Source of the DNA: Orobanche coerulescens
Taxonomy: Eukaryota; Streptophyta; Magnoliopsida; Lamiales; Orobanchaceae
DNA length: 64,000 nt
Assembly (NCBI GenBank): GCA_033398695.1
Contig: CM065815.1
Location: 142,273,001 to 142,337,000, forward strand
Direction: 5' to 3'
Positions 1 through 10,785 of this stretch are shown piece by piece; position 1 is the first letter of the stretch; each line of letters begins with the position of its first letter. Under the pieces are notes generated by a model, which made no database searches, had not been told where the DNA came from, and saw only the letters and a program-made list of their open reading frames with translations. A program made the translations under genes and the position numbers.

Positions 1-1190
1 CAGGAAGCTTCTCCACCAACTGTCGCGAACCACAGAAGTCGCTCCCGCCCCTTCAACAATGGAATCAGGGACGGTCGAACACGAGGATGTCCAACTTACT
101 TCACGTCTATCCGTGAATGTAAGAAGGTTGAGCAGCTGCAGACTCGCCTTGACAATTCTCCGATCTCTGCGCACGAAAAGAGCGCTGCGAGCTCTTGGCC
201 TTGATCGTATTTATCCAAGATGCGAGAAACGCTCTATCTTCCGTTGAAAAGGCACTTGAATTGGATGCACACCTCTGCCGTCGAAGAAATGACCACTCTT
301 CAACACGAAGTATCTCGAGTTGTCGACGCATTCATTCTTTTGCGAAGTTTTCAAGCAAGCCTTGAAGATCATGGAAGATAAGCGGGAGCAAGCTGCGAAG
401 GAAGAAGCTACAAAGACAAGGATAGTGAAGCCAAGACCGCTTGTGCAATGATTGAGAACGACTCTCAAGCTGCGTGCTCACGACAAATGCATTCAAGAAA
501 TGTCGCGAGACTCTTTCCTCCCTTGTTGAAAGAATGACCAGCATCGAGACCAAACAGACTGCTCTTGAAATCTGCAAAGTCTTGATGAAGCCAAAAAGGG
601 GAAGATGCACGAGAAGGCGCTAGGAGAATAAGGCTGCAACAAGAAAGGGAATTTGAGGTGCTCGCAGTATCACCGCCGAATTGAACAAGCTAGCACCTCA
701 ATCCCAAAGTTTTAAAATTTCGGGCTCAGACCAGGAATTTCATGATCCTAATGTCCCTTGGCAAACTCTTATTCGAGACCTTCGGAAATTCGCCAACCAA
801 CCGCAACCCAACCGCCGAAGTGAAGCCTTTGGAGGAAGAACGAATCGATGAGATATTTTGTCGGACTCATCAGAATCCGCCATCTTCAAAAATTATAAAG
901 CGTTAGCGGGCGTGGATAAGTTCTGAAGATGCTAGAAGAAGGTAAACTCCCTCTCAAATCGAAATGAAATCCAAACATAGAAGAGTAGATCGGGTCACCC
1001 ATCCGAAGATTGGATACTTGCCTTTTATCGTTCATATGAAGGAAGAGCGATATACCGTGATCGAGGCAATGATTCACTTCAAAGCGGTGGCGCGGCAACG
1101 AACGAACCGGAAAAAGACCATGGAGGCATGCGGATTATAGATAAAGAGCTGAAATTTATGTATATTATTTTTGTTTTTGTAATTTCTATT
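1..1190 (+). pseudogene. Degraded ORF3 (env-position ORF) of Sirevirus copy 1
   Basis: The sequence aligns by eye, reversed, with about 19800-21030 of the second Sirevirus copy. Shared stretches encode the segments around VQLTSR, VNVRRL, the WMHTSAVEE motif and the HADYR tail. The reading frame is broken by many small insertions and deletions, so only fragments of the protein can be read. In Sireviruses an ORF in this position, between pol and the 3' LTR, is called env-like from its position only; its function is unknown. Here it cannot make protein. Confidence 0.8.
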
Positions 1191-1652
1191 GAAGCTTGAC
1201 AAACTTTGTACTCAATCATTTTGAATATCAATAAAAACCGTTTGTTTGTCTTGAAAGATTACAACTCGTAATCTACCGCGTTTATGTATGATTACTTAAA
1301 ATTGTTTGATAGGAATCTCAAGTTAGATAAACTTGATTGAAAAATAAGCTGTACGAACTAGTCTACGAACAGTTCATAATTTCAGTTGTAAACTTAGAAT
1401 ACATTGTAAGATTATGCCTGCGCGCCAATCATAGGCTTAAGTTGTAATAAATCTCAAAACTGTATCGAACGTTCCTGCGAACATTTCATTATTATAGACT
1501 AAGTCACTAAGTCAGACCTTTTGACAAAAGACCAAGAAATCTGCCAGAAGTCATCAAAGAAGAAATGCTTCATGAAGAAGGTTTTGGCATCATCAAGAAG
1601 ACTCGAAGAGTTAAGAAAGTTAGTCTTGGCAAATTGTCAAAAAGGGGGAAAT

Positions 1653-2789
1653 TGTTGGGAAAACAAAGACCCTGTATCGAAACAGCCGGGATACTCGAAT
1701 CCCTGTATCGAATGTTATTTAGAGGTTTTGACATATATGCCAAATACAGTAAAGGAAACTGTATCGAAGCTTTGAGGCTTTATCCTATATCGAAGACCTG
1801 CCTCGAATCAGCATAAAGTGAAGCTCGTCGATCTGACAAGTAGTCTTGTAAAAAGACCAAGTATGGAAAGCTGTCTCGATGCTCAAAATACGGTTATCTT
1901 CCATCTTGTTCACAAAAGGACAAGAAGGAACACAAGTCAAGTCCCGTTGAACAAAGAAGTATTTAAATACTCAAGGATAAAGTATTTAAATCGCGATCTT
2001 GAATCTTGAGAAATCCTTGAAATCCGGATCATGTCATATTCCCGTTGAAGGAAATCTTATTCAAACGGATACATCTCAACGGATACTTTCTTCAGAGACT
2101 ATATATATCCTATGAAGACATTGAAGATCAGTTACCGAAGTAACCTAACACTCAAGCTATCAAAAGTTATCATCAGAGCAAACATATCTCCAAAGCATAC
2201 TGCTATTAAGAACAAAAGAGATATACAGTGCTCAACATCAAGAACAGCCATCATCAGCTCAAGAACTTCAAAGCTGCTGTTCTTACCTGGTTACCTACCT
2301 TTTACCTCTGTGTAAAAACCGAGCTCTGTGTGAACTCAACAAGTTATTCTGACCTGTGTGGGACGAATAAGGACGAAGCTTTGGAACTGTGTGTGAAGAA
2401 GCTAGTCAAGAAGAAAGCTTTAACCAATATGTGTGAACAGTTGTAAGCGACATTCTTTGTATCAATCTGTGTGAACGATACAAGGATAGGTTTGTTTATA
2501 ATTACGTAGTTGTGTACGCAGTAATTATAATAAACTTTTTACTCCTGTGTGGAGGACCAGTGGACGTAGAGGGGTTTACCTCGAACCACTTTAATTCGTG
2601 TTATTTACCTTGACTTTTCTTGTTTTAAATTACTGTGATATATTAAGTATACACCATACACTTAGTTGCTGTATCCATAGCAACCTACTGTATCCAAGAC
2701 TTCCGCTACGCACTCAGATTTAGAATCCGTACAGTTTGTTGTTTAAACCATTTTTCCAAACTGTATCCAGTATACTTAAGTGGCCAACA
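1653..2789 (+). repeat. 3' LTR of Sirevirus copy 1
   Basis: The LTR begins TGTTGGGAAAAC directly after a purine-rich tract and ends GTGGCCAACA, so it is bounded by TG...CA with TGTTGG/CCAACA inverted ends. It matches the LTRs at 18178-19332 and 29357-30507 in reverse orientation. The word CTGTATCGA occurs several times in its first 120 bases. A TATA-like run (ATATATATCC) lies near 2100. Stretches such as 2530-2580 (GTGGACGTAGAGGGG) are identical to the other LTRs. Confidence 0.92.
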
Positions 2790-3749
2790 GAAGTAGATTT
2801 GGTAATGCGAGTACTCAGGAAAATAATGCAAACCGGTATTATTTATTCAAAACATTACACAACCTTAAATTTAATACATAACAAAACCATAACAGAGTGA
2901 TCTTATTAAAAACAAAACATTGTCTTCCAGCATAGGGGCGAAATAGCTGGGGAATGGCATATGGACAAGTCTCCAGCTGTCAACACTGAAGAAGATAGTC
3001 AACTCCTAAACATGAGCATCATCACCTATATCATAAGAATCTAATGAGCTAATGGCTCAGTAAGTGAGACTTCTGTAATAGCAAAGTATCACGTATCACA
3101 TTTATCAACAAATAACTACTATATATATAGTCATGTTCTTGTAAAATCCTTTCTTCGGGTACCCTTGAAGTGTGATGCTCGACTGATAGTGATAGGTCAT
3201 GGTTTTCGGAACCTGTTCATATGATTGGCCAATAAAAGATGTATACGGGGGTTCCCATACTGGTTTTTCAACCAATGGTATTAGCCGTATTCAACCTTTT
3301 TCATTCAGTATGGGGTTCCTTGACCGACTTTCAGTCGCAAGTATTTGCCACCATGTGTTGGGTCCGCCGGTACCCCGCGTCCCGTGCCTACCCGCCATCA
3401 ATCAAGTACCATACTTCCTGTTCTTAAACATTCTTTTACATACACATGTTATGCATGATCATTCAATAACAGTCACGTATGCAAATATCAATCAATATAT
3501 GATCCTTATGATACAGTAAGGAAAAGCCTCATCTTACCTCAAGTCCTGTGCCTGTTGATGTGAAAAGATCAGTTTCTATGGATGGATGTGCTAAAATCCT
3601 TGAAGAAACAATCTGAAATCTCTTTGGGGACTTTTATCAAACACCTTTGAAAAACTGTCAGATTTGAGCTTCCTGTTTCAAATAATGTTCTGTAATGAAA
3701 AAATGAGCTGTGTAACGTTCTTTTTAATTAACAAAGTCAGGGCGTTACA
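2790..3749 (-). repeat. LTR fragment of an older Ty3 element (element C), orientation ambiguous
   Basis: This stretch has no gene. Its right edge reads GGGCGTTACA followed by GAA and TGGTATCGGAGC (3753-3764), which is a normal LTR end plus Met-tRNA primer-binding site on the + strand. However, 3613-3679 matches 31703-31769 of the C LTR on the opposite strand. Read on the minus strand it also has the order of an LTR leader, with a splice-donor-like GAGGTAAGAT at 3531-3540. The left end was cut by the Sirevirus at 2789. I give the minus strand because most of the body reads that way, but the orientation conflict is real. Confidence 0.5.
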
Positions 3750-3824
3750 GAATGGTATCGGAGCAGGACCTCTCTCAGTACGGTGAGATTTGGGGATGAA
3801 CCAAGCGGAAGCTGGTGAACATGT
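3750..3824 (+). other. Primer-binding site and start of internal region of element C
   Basis: TGGTATCGGAGC at 3753-3764 is complementary to the 3' end of initiator Met-tRNA, the usual primer of many plant LTR elements. It lies three bases after the LTR end. The following non-coding leader continues across the chromovirus insertion at 17942, because the duplicated CATGT (3820-3824 and 17937-17941) marks the split. Confidence 0.65.
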
Positions 3825-6118
3825 TGTAACACCCCAAACTAGGTGGATATTACAGTGCCGTGGACCCCCGACTGGGACCCACTAGGCGAATGAAAATGAA
3901 TGAATTACACAGGGTAAATGTAGTACCGAACCACATTACAACAATAATTACTCCGATGAGGAGTTTCATACAACACATCCAGGATAATACAGAATACATG
4001 TATATTTTATATGGAGATAAAATATACAACATTGAGTGAAATGAGTATTCAAACGGAATGTCTGCAGCGGAATAAATGAAGGAAACATAAATGACTGAAA
4101 AGACTGGGGCCCCCTTCTAGTATCATTGGGACTCCTCGCCGTCAACGTGCTTTCCCCGTGCCTTTGCCTTGCCATGACCAGAAAAACAATATCCCCAAAC
4201 GGGGTCAGTTACACAGAACAACAATCCTCAAGGGTTGAAAATACACAATCATGATATATCTGAAGTTATGAAATATCCTGTCGAAACATACGCAATCAAA
4301 CATGCTATATGAATCAACTAACAGTACGTCTCAAAGGAATGGCGCCACACTACGTCCGGGATGGAAATGTGTCCGTGCACAAGCCACCAACGAGTATCGA
4401 TCGAATACACGTGTGGTCTTGTACCTAATCAGTCTCACGAAGCCATCAACTCGTGTGCACAGTCCAATGTGAGGCCACCAACCAACACACGATATAATGT
4501 GCCCGACATGAAAATCCTACACATACCAACCGGCACGCCAGTATGACCTGGAATGCCACGATATAACAAAAGTGACACCGAAAATGAATAATGACTCACC
4601 GAGATGAAATGATAGTGAAATGAATGACAGCTCAATGAAATGATTGGAATCGTCGTTCCTTGTGACTGAAGTGATTAATTGACAATGACAAGTTTTGATA
4701 CGGTTAATACAATGATGAATGAGTTATGATTATGAATGGACAACAACAAAAGGAATGAATATCCTTTTAACCGAGTAAGAATTAACTTACTCAACACCGG
4801 TAACAATTATCCTTCCACGAACAACGTCCTAATTGAGATATCGGTCGCTCGAACAACCTTGAATAATACAATGACCAACAATCCGTTCAATATACGAATC
4901 AAACACGAATATAACGAACTCAAAACTTCGATACGATTAAACCAAGTTAATTGGGGCATTATATCGAACACTTTGTGGCCAACTTCGATTGTTATAACCA
5001 AACTTCAAAAATACCAACATCAACTCCCCAAGAAGTGTTTCAAACCAACAAAACATCTTCAATACGATCAATAATCCATTACGAATATCCAAAATCGTGA
5101 TTTCAACAACAATTAATCGAAAACCCCCAAAACCAACACAATATTCAAAGTGTTCTTGAATAATCCTTCAATAATCCGATGAATAATCAAACATGTCCAT
5201 AATCATGCGTATATCACTTCATACAACATGATTTTAACATCCAAAACATCATATCTCAATACAAAATCGAAATCCAAGATGTTGAAGAAATTACCTCTTG
5301 AAGATCCAAGCACTATGATCCGAAGAATACGCGATAGATCGATGATCCGAGCTTCACAACCGAATGAAAATGATTAAAATCCACACTCAAGTGATAGGTG
5401 AAGAAAATTCTCTCCCTCAAGTCTCTCTCTCTCTCCTATGAAGGTGAAGAAATGATGAAAAATGAGCTGAACACGCTCAAAAACGCAATTATAGGGTTGA
5501 CTGCGCTGTGTGCCGCAGCCCAGGCCGAGTGTGCCGCGGCACAGGCCCAAAAAATGCTCCCAGTGCTCGGCAGTGTGCCGTGGCCCGGCTGAGTGTGCCG
5601 CGGCAGTGTCTCGACAGTGTGCCGCGGCCCTGCCGGCATGTGCCGCGGCACACGGTACAGAGGGGTTTGGCCGATGAGTGCAACACGAGTGTGCCGCGGC
5701 CCGGACGGGTGTGCCGCAGTAGTGACTCGGCAGTGTGCCGCGGCCCACAGTACAGGCTGCTCGGCCAAAAACTGGAAAATGAGTGTCTGAGCTATTTCGA
5801 CCATAACTCTCTCGTCCGGACTCCGATTGACTCACCATTTAAACCATTGGAAAGCTAACTCGATGCTCTATAATATTGAAAAGATTCAAAATATTTGGAG
5901 TTTCCAAAAATTAATGGTGATTTAAAAAAGTTGAACTCATACGTGGAAAGTTGAAACAATGAACAATATCAATACACAACTCGAAGTTATTCCGAACGGT
6001 GAACATAGATGAATGAACATGATTGATGAATGATTATTAATGAGTGAAAATACACTGAGTGACAATTACTGAATGAAATTATTGAATGATAGTGACTGAA
6101 TTACAACCGGGTATTACA
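3825..6118 (-). repeat. 3' LTR of the chromovirus
   Basis: On the minus strand it begins TGTAATACCCGG and ends GGGGTGTTACA. It closely matches the 5' LTR (15661-17936) along its length. A GC-rich cluster of GTGCCGCGGC words lies at about 5505-5755, with the full 12-base palindrome GTGCCGCGGCAC at 5531-5542 and 5640-5651. The predicted leader-intron donor is intact (5293-5294), but the acceptor that reads TTTTTCAG in the 5' LTR reads TTTTTCTG here (near 4180). A CT-rich microsatellite follows at about 5419-5435. Confidence 0.92.
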
Positions 6119-6153
6119 TACACGCCCCCTTAAAAGAGTTTCGTCCCCGAAAC
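6119..6153 (-). other. Polypurine tract and conserved 3' hairpin of the chromovirus
   Basis: On the minus strand the segment reads a GTTTCG-GGGA-CGAAAC inverted repeat (6138-6153), then TTTTAAGGGGGCG and the 3' LTR. The purine-rich tract is the expected second-strand primer. The hairpin overlaps the end of the pol reading frame and recurs at the same distance in four other elements in this window. Confidence 0.75.
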
Positions 6154-6438
6154 TAAGGGTCAAACAACTCGGGATAACTCTCCCGCATACTATCCTCGGT
6201 TTCCCAAGTAGCCTCTTCGAATCCGTGTCTAGACCACTGAATTTTAACCAAAGGGATCGCCTTATTCCTCAACTGTTTGATTCGCCGCTCTAAGACTCGT
6301 ATGGGACGCTCCTCATACGAATGATCATCAGCGATCTCGATTTCGTCGAACTGAAGTATGTGAATCGGGTGGGCAACATATTTCCACAACTGAGAGACGT
6401 GAAACACATTATGAATTCGGCTCAACGCCGGAGGTAAG
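6153..6438 (-). pseudogene. C-terminal end of chromovirus pol (chromodomain-like segment)
   Basis: This is the separated C-terminal end of the pol gene whose main part lies at 10791-14139. It starts in the integrase C-terminal module (SRIHNVFHVSQL), continues through a variable linker and ends in a chromodomain-like segment (IPLVKIQWSRHGFEEATWE) before a stop at 6153. In chromoviruses this domain is thought to guide integration to particular chromatin. A solo LTR with a GTAAG duplication splits the gene, so this end can no longer be translated as part of pol. The stop lies directly before the 3' hairpin and polypurine tract, as expected for the natural end of the gene. Confidence 0.85.
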
Positions 6439-6944
6439 CGTAATATCCGCAATTTCGGATTTCTAGTAATTTTATTTTTTCGGCGGAGGTCCGTTTCTAT
6501 GACTCGCTTGGGACCGCCTCGTTATTCTGAGAATGATTAATTCTGCACTTTTTGTCATCTGAGTTCGTTTCGGTATTGTTTTGTTGAGTTCCGTGTTTCT
6601 AAATGAATTTTTCGTACTTGAGTTCGATTCTTTCGAATCTCGTCCGAAACTGTTGGTTTGAGTTTCTCGTAAGTTCATTTGATGTTATTTTTTATGTTGC
6701 GGGCTTTAGTTCGGTTATTCGATCACGTATCGTGATTTTCAGATGTTTTGGGCCATTTTCGTAATTTCCCAAAGTTTGGGGTAATTACCTTCCGTTGTCA
6801 AATTTCGAGCCTTCGGGTGGTCAGAATCGTGTGTTCTTTTAGCTATTAGATTCGTATTTGCGAGTACTTCGTGACCGTATCTTCGATTCGTATTTAGGTT
6901 CGGGTTTCGATGTCATTTTCTTGAGTTCAGTTATTAAACGACTT

Positions 6945-7325
6945 TTCCACGTATGAGTTCGACTTTGTTAGATCACCATTAATTTTTGGGAACTCAAAAA
7001 ATTTTGAATCTTTGCAATATTATAAAGTATCGAGTTAGATTTTCAATGGTTCAAACGGTGAGTCAATCGGATTCCGGACGAGGGAGTTATGGTCGAAATA
7101 GCTAAGTCACTCACATGTTCCAGTTTTGGCCGAGCAGCCTGCCGGAAGGGCCGCGGCACACTTGGCCGAGCCGCGGCACGCACACATTTTTCAATCTTCG
7201 GCCGACCCGTCTGTACCTTGTGCCGCGGCACATGCCGGTAGGGCCGCGGCACACTGCCGAGTCACTGCCGGCAGATTTGGTCCTATGCCGCGGCACACTT
7301 CGGCTGGGCCGCGGCACCGAAAGCA
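6945..7325 (+). promoter_or_regulatory. Exchanged promoter block with CCGCGG palindromes
   Basis: This block matches the minus strand of the chromovirus LTR (about 17380-17765). Both share the run ending in ACGTATGAGTTCG, the segment around TGGTTCAAACGGTGAGTC, and the following GTGCCGCGGCAC cluster (full palindrome at 7220-7231). In element B the same place holds TTACGTACGTAA palindromes instead. It lies just upstream of TATTTAAGG, so it occupies the promoter-proximal part of U3. Confidence 0.75.
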
Positions 7326-7403
7326 CTTATTTAAGGCTGCGGCGTGTTTTTCACCCATTTTTCTCATTCTCTTTCTCATCTTCCGCGGCTTGAGGTGTGG
7401 GAA

Positions 7404-8662
7404 CACTACTACAAAAAAGACATTCAACATCGCTCGTTTAACATCGGTTTTGTAAAAACAGATGTTAAAAAAGACGCGGTGGCATAATTGAAAATTTTAA
7501 AACAAATTAACATCGGTTCTTAGAAAAACCGATGTTAATTTTTAATTTAACATCGGTTTTTAGAAAAACCGATGTTAATTTTTAAATAAAGTTTCCATGT
7601 TTTTAAAAAAAGTTTCAGATTTTTTAAAAAATTTAACATCGGTTATACTAAAACTGATGTTAAATTACAAATTAACATCGATTTTTAAAAAACCGATGTT
7701 AAAAAATGTTAATTTTTAAAAAATCTGGAACTTTTTTTAAAAAAATAAAACTTTATTTTTTTTTTAAAAAAATCCGCAATATTAATATTAAAAATTCGAT
7801 GTTTATATTTATTGTTCAAAAATAAAAGGTAAAAATTAGAAGTTTTTATTTAAAGTTCGAAAATAAAAAATAAACATTAGTTCGAAAATAAAAAATAAGA
7901 ATCGGATGTTTTTATTTAAAGTTCGAAAATAGAAAATAAAAACTGGATGTCTTTATTTAAAGTTTTGAAAAAAAGTGGAATATTATTTTTTATAAATAAA
8001 TAAAAATTGAATTATTATATATATTTTTAAAAACCTGCTAGTTTTTGTTTTTGTAATTTTTTTACTTTTCATAAAAAACTATTTTATATTTTTACAAAAA
8101 ATCTAAAAATAAAAAAAACAGATTAAATATTAATTATAAATCAGATCCACATTTTTTAATTTTTTATTTTTTATTTTCGAGCTTTAAATAAAAACATCTG
8201 ACTTTTAATATTAATATTCTAGATTTTTTAAAAAAAATAAATTTTCGATTTGTTAATATATATATATATATTTATATTAAATTATCTATATTTATATAAA
8301 TTTATAAATGTATATAGTATATAAATATATCACATAGCAAAAAATATACAAGAAGTTCATCTGACGAAGTGGTAATATCACACTTCTACAAGCAAGAGGT
8401 GGTGAGTTCGAAACCCACCAACAACGAAATTTAATGGTATTTGTTGTAGGTTGGTGGGGCTGTGTGGGGGGCTGGTGCGGGTGGTTGGGGCGAGTGTGCG
8501 GGTTGAAATGGGTTGGGCTATTGGGTTAGCCGCGGTCCGATAAAATTTTAAAATCGCGAAATTTAACATCGGTTGTCCCAGAACCGATGTTAAATATCGC
8601 GATATTAAAATTAACATCGGTTGTTATAACAACCGATGTTAAATGTCTGTTTTGTAGTAGTG
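7404..8662. mobile_element. Non-autonomous CACTA (En/Spm-type) DNA transposon
   Basis: The element starts CACTACTACAAAAAAGAC and ends in the inverted form GTCTGTTTTGTAGTAGTG, flanked by the 3-bp duplication GAA (7401-7403, 8663-8665), as expected for CACTA elements. The empty site survives in both B LTRs as GTGTAGGAATCATGG (about 33349 and 40426). The ends carry many copies of TTAACATCGGTT and its complement AACCGATGTTAA, often as hairpin pairs, at 7438-7700 and 8562-8640. The middle is very AT-rich with an (AT)n run near 8256. No transposase is encoded. Known CACTA subterminal repeats bind the element's own transposase-related protein. Confidence 0.93.
8352..8424 (+). other. tRNA-like segment inside the CACTA element
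   Basis: The stretch has an A-box-like TGACGAAGTGGTAA (about 8362-8375) and a B-box-like GAGTTCGAAACCC (about 8404-8416) at the spacing found in a tRNA. A complete cloverleaf is not evident, so this is probably a captured tRNA-derived or SINE-like remnant rather than a working tRNA gene. Confidence 0.35.
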
Positions 8663-9158
8663 GAATCATGGAGAGATGTTGTTGGACAATAAATCCATGA
8701 AGTCTTGGAGTTCATATCATCAATCATCCATCCTATAACATCCTTTGATCGAGCGAATCAGGTCAGATTTTCTAGAAATCTAATTTTGAGGATTTTGGGT
8801 ATTTTGTTCGATTTCGTCCGTTTAATCCGATTTAACTTAGGATTGTGAAGGATTGATGATTATTTAGATGTATTATATCATTTCCCTTGTTATTCCATGG
8901 TTGGATCGTATCGATTCGTTGTTTTGGTCGAGTTCTTGATCGACGCCTTGAAGGTGTCCGGTAAAATGTCATAGAGGGGTTTTCGGGCGTTCTACGATTA
9001 TTCTTCCTCGTATGATCGATGATTTGTTGATTATATGTTGTTAGGGTCGAATTCTTGTGAAGAACTCAAGTCGGAACCCTTCCGTTCGTTGTCTTCTTTG
9101 GGGTCCGAGCTTCCCGGTCGAACCGTGTTCTTCGGAGCGTTCGGTAGCGGTTAGTAAG

Positions 9159-10431
9159 GCAAGTATCTTATTATATGACTTGTATCTTGCGACTAATAAT
9201 CACGTATGAGATTTATAATGATTTTACTTGCCTTCGTAAATATGTTCCGTTTGAATTGGTTGTGTATTCCGCAATTTGAAGGCTTTGTGATAATAGCGTT
9301 ATATTGGTATACGTGTTAGGTGTTGCGCCATTTGTGCAGGATTGCGATGTACATATGGGATGGTTGTACACTTGATTGTGCAATGTATTGTGTACCGATA
9401 GTGTGTTATGTTGGTTGTGTGTTGTGATTGATGATAGTTGTTGCGAGTGTTGAGATTGTGCTATGTGCGTGTGATGTACGATTTTGTGGTGATCAACGTG
9501 ATTGATTAACTGTGCTCATTGTCATATGTAATGTGAATGTGAATGTTGTCTGCTGAAACGCTAAGTTCACTCGTGTGGGTTCGACGGGGCCTATGAGGAT
9601 TCATGGCACAGGTCCATGGGATCAGAACTTAGTGTGTGGTGCTGAGGTCCAATCGTGCGGGTCTGACGAGGCCTACGATGATTCATGGCACAGGTCCATT
9701 GAATCAGGACACAGTACGTCCAACCGTGCGGGTTCGACGGAACCTATGGTGACACGTGACACAGGTTCACGGGGTCGGGACTGGTTGTTGTGATTGTTGT
9801 GTTAGCTCAATCCGTGTGGGTTGTTGAACCTACGGATACTCGTTGCAAGCGATCACGGAGTCGTGAGCATGATTGATTGTTGTGATTGTTGTGTTTGCTC
9901 AATCCGTGTGGGTTGTTGAACCTACGGAGACTCGTGGCAAGCGATCACGGAGTCATGAGCATGATTTATTGTTGTGATGGTTGTGATTGGTTAAGTCCGT
10001 GCGGGTTGTTGAACCTACGGAGACATGTGACAGGGGATCACGGTGTCGCGAATCGTGTTTTGTAAATCAAACTTTTTGTAAGAAAGTTTTAAGAAAAGAA
10101 TGTTGGGCCGAGCCCCACGAGATTTATGGAAATGTTTTCCTACTGTAAATTGTTGAAATACAGTTTGAGATTTGGGTTAAGACCCTAAGATTTTCGAAAG
10201 GTTTTGAAATTCTAAAAATTTCCGAGATGATAATCTTATTTTCGAATGCTTCATAGCTTATCTTCCCATGTGAAAACCTCCCGGGAATATTTTGATACTT
10301 AATTATTATATTTGATTCACTATTATTATTTGCTTGTTACATTTCGTATGATTTGATACTTGCACTAGTAAAACAGTGGAGTTTTACTAACCCCCGAGAA
10401 ATCGGGGGGTGGATGTCTGTTTTGCGTCCAG
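9159..10431 (+). other. Predicted leader intron in the solo LTR
   Basis: A GC-type donor (AAG|GCAAGT, GC at 9159-9160) is followed by the conserved ATACTTGCACTAG (10356-10368), the branch-point consensus TACTAAC (10385-10391), a hairpin CCCCCGA-GAAA-TCGGGGG (10391-10408), a T-rich tract and the acceptor CAG (10429-10431). The same layout is found in the LTRs of B, A and, in a variant form, the chromovirus. It is predicted from sequence signals only. Confidence 0.5.
9806..10050 (+). repeat. Tandem array of about 92-bp units in the solo LTR
   Basis: Three units begin near 9806, 9898 and 9990. Each carries CCGTGTGGGTTGTTGAACC or a close variant, then CTACGGAGAC and a GATCACGG.GTC segment. More diverged relatives precede them from about 9560. 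Equivalent arrays lie in the B LTRs (34260-34630, 41330-41700). Confidence 0.75.
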
Positions 10432-10785
10432 GTACATGCAGATTCAGGGGAGCAGTCACAGGATTGGCATAAGAGGATGACGAGCTGCGATACTAATCAA
10501 GAGTCGAGAGTTGGTAGAGTTTGATTGTATTGTTAGAGTTGATTCAGTCTTCTGCTGTATTGTGTTTCGACCCCTGTGTGGGTAATGTTGTTAGTCAGTT
10601 CTGTTGATAGAGTTGTGTGACCTCATCGGTCTGTGTGTTTATGTGTAAGTGACCTTAATGGTCTGGATTATTATATTGTTTGACCCTGGCGGGGCAAGCA
10701 TTTGGTTGTTTATAGATGTTTAGCCTGGTAGATCCTTGTGGAAAGGGTCTACGGCGTGTAATATTCCCATACGGTTTTGGGGGTG

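Larger units (their letters stand above)
1..2789 (+). mobile_element. Sirevirus-like Ty1/copia retrotransposon, 3' end only (copy 1)
   Basis: This is the 3' terminal part of a copia element whose 5' part lies left of the window. It is related to the full-length copy at 18178-30507, which is on the opposite strand. In order it has a degraded third ORF (1 to about 1190), a non-coding stretch, a polypurine tract (about 1636-1652, AAAAAGGGGGAAAT) and a complete 3' LTR (1653-2789). The five bases after the LTR are GAAGT; they would be the target duplication, but the other side is not visible. Many indels in the ORF remnant suggest it is older than the second copy. Confidence 0.88.

Noticed and set aside
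3199..3519. 106-codon + strand frame in the C LTR fragment
   Set aside because: It lies in LTR sequence, has no domain and is overlapped by another frame of the same kind.
5374..5858. Overlapping open frames on both strands in the chromovirus LTR (also 17211-17676 and 7043-7455)
   Set aside because: They are open only because the CCGCGG word cluster lacks stop codons in several frames. The peptides are runs of the same few residues, the strands contradict each other, and the cluster is LTR promoter sequence.
7438..7700. Regularly spaced AACATCGGTT/AACCGATGTTAA units that resemble a CRISPR array
   Set aside because: The units are inverted pairs with irregular AT-rich spacing, lie inside a CACTA element with clear ends and target duplication, and the DNA is plant nuclear.
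8378..8617. 79-codon minus-strand frame as possible CACTA transposase remnant
   Set aside because: The peptide shows no transposase motif and covers the tRNA-like and GC-rich part of the element.
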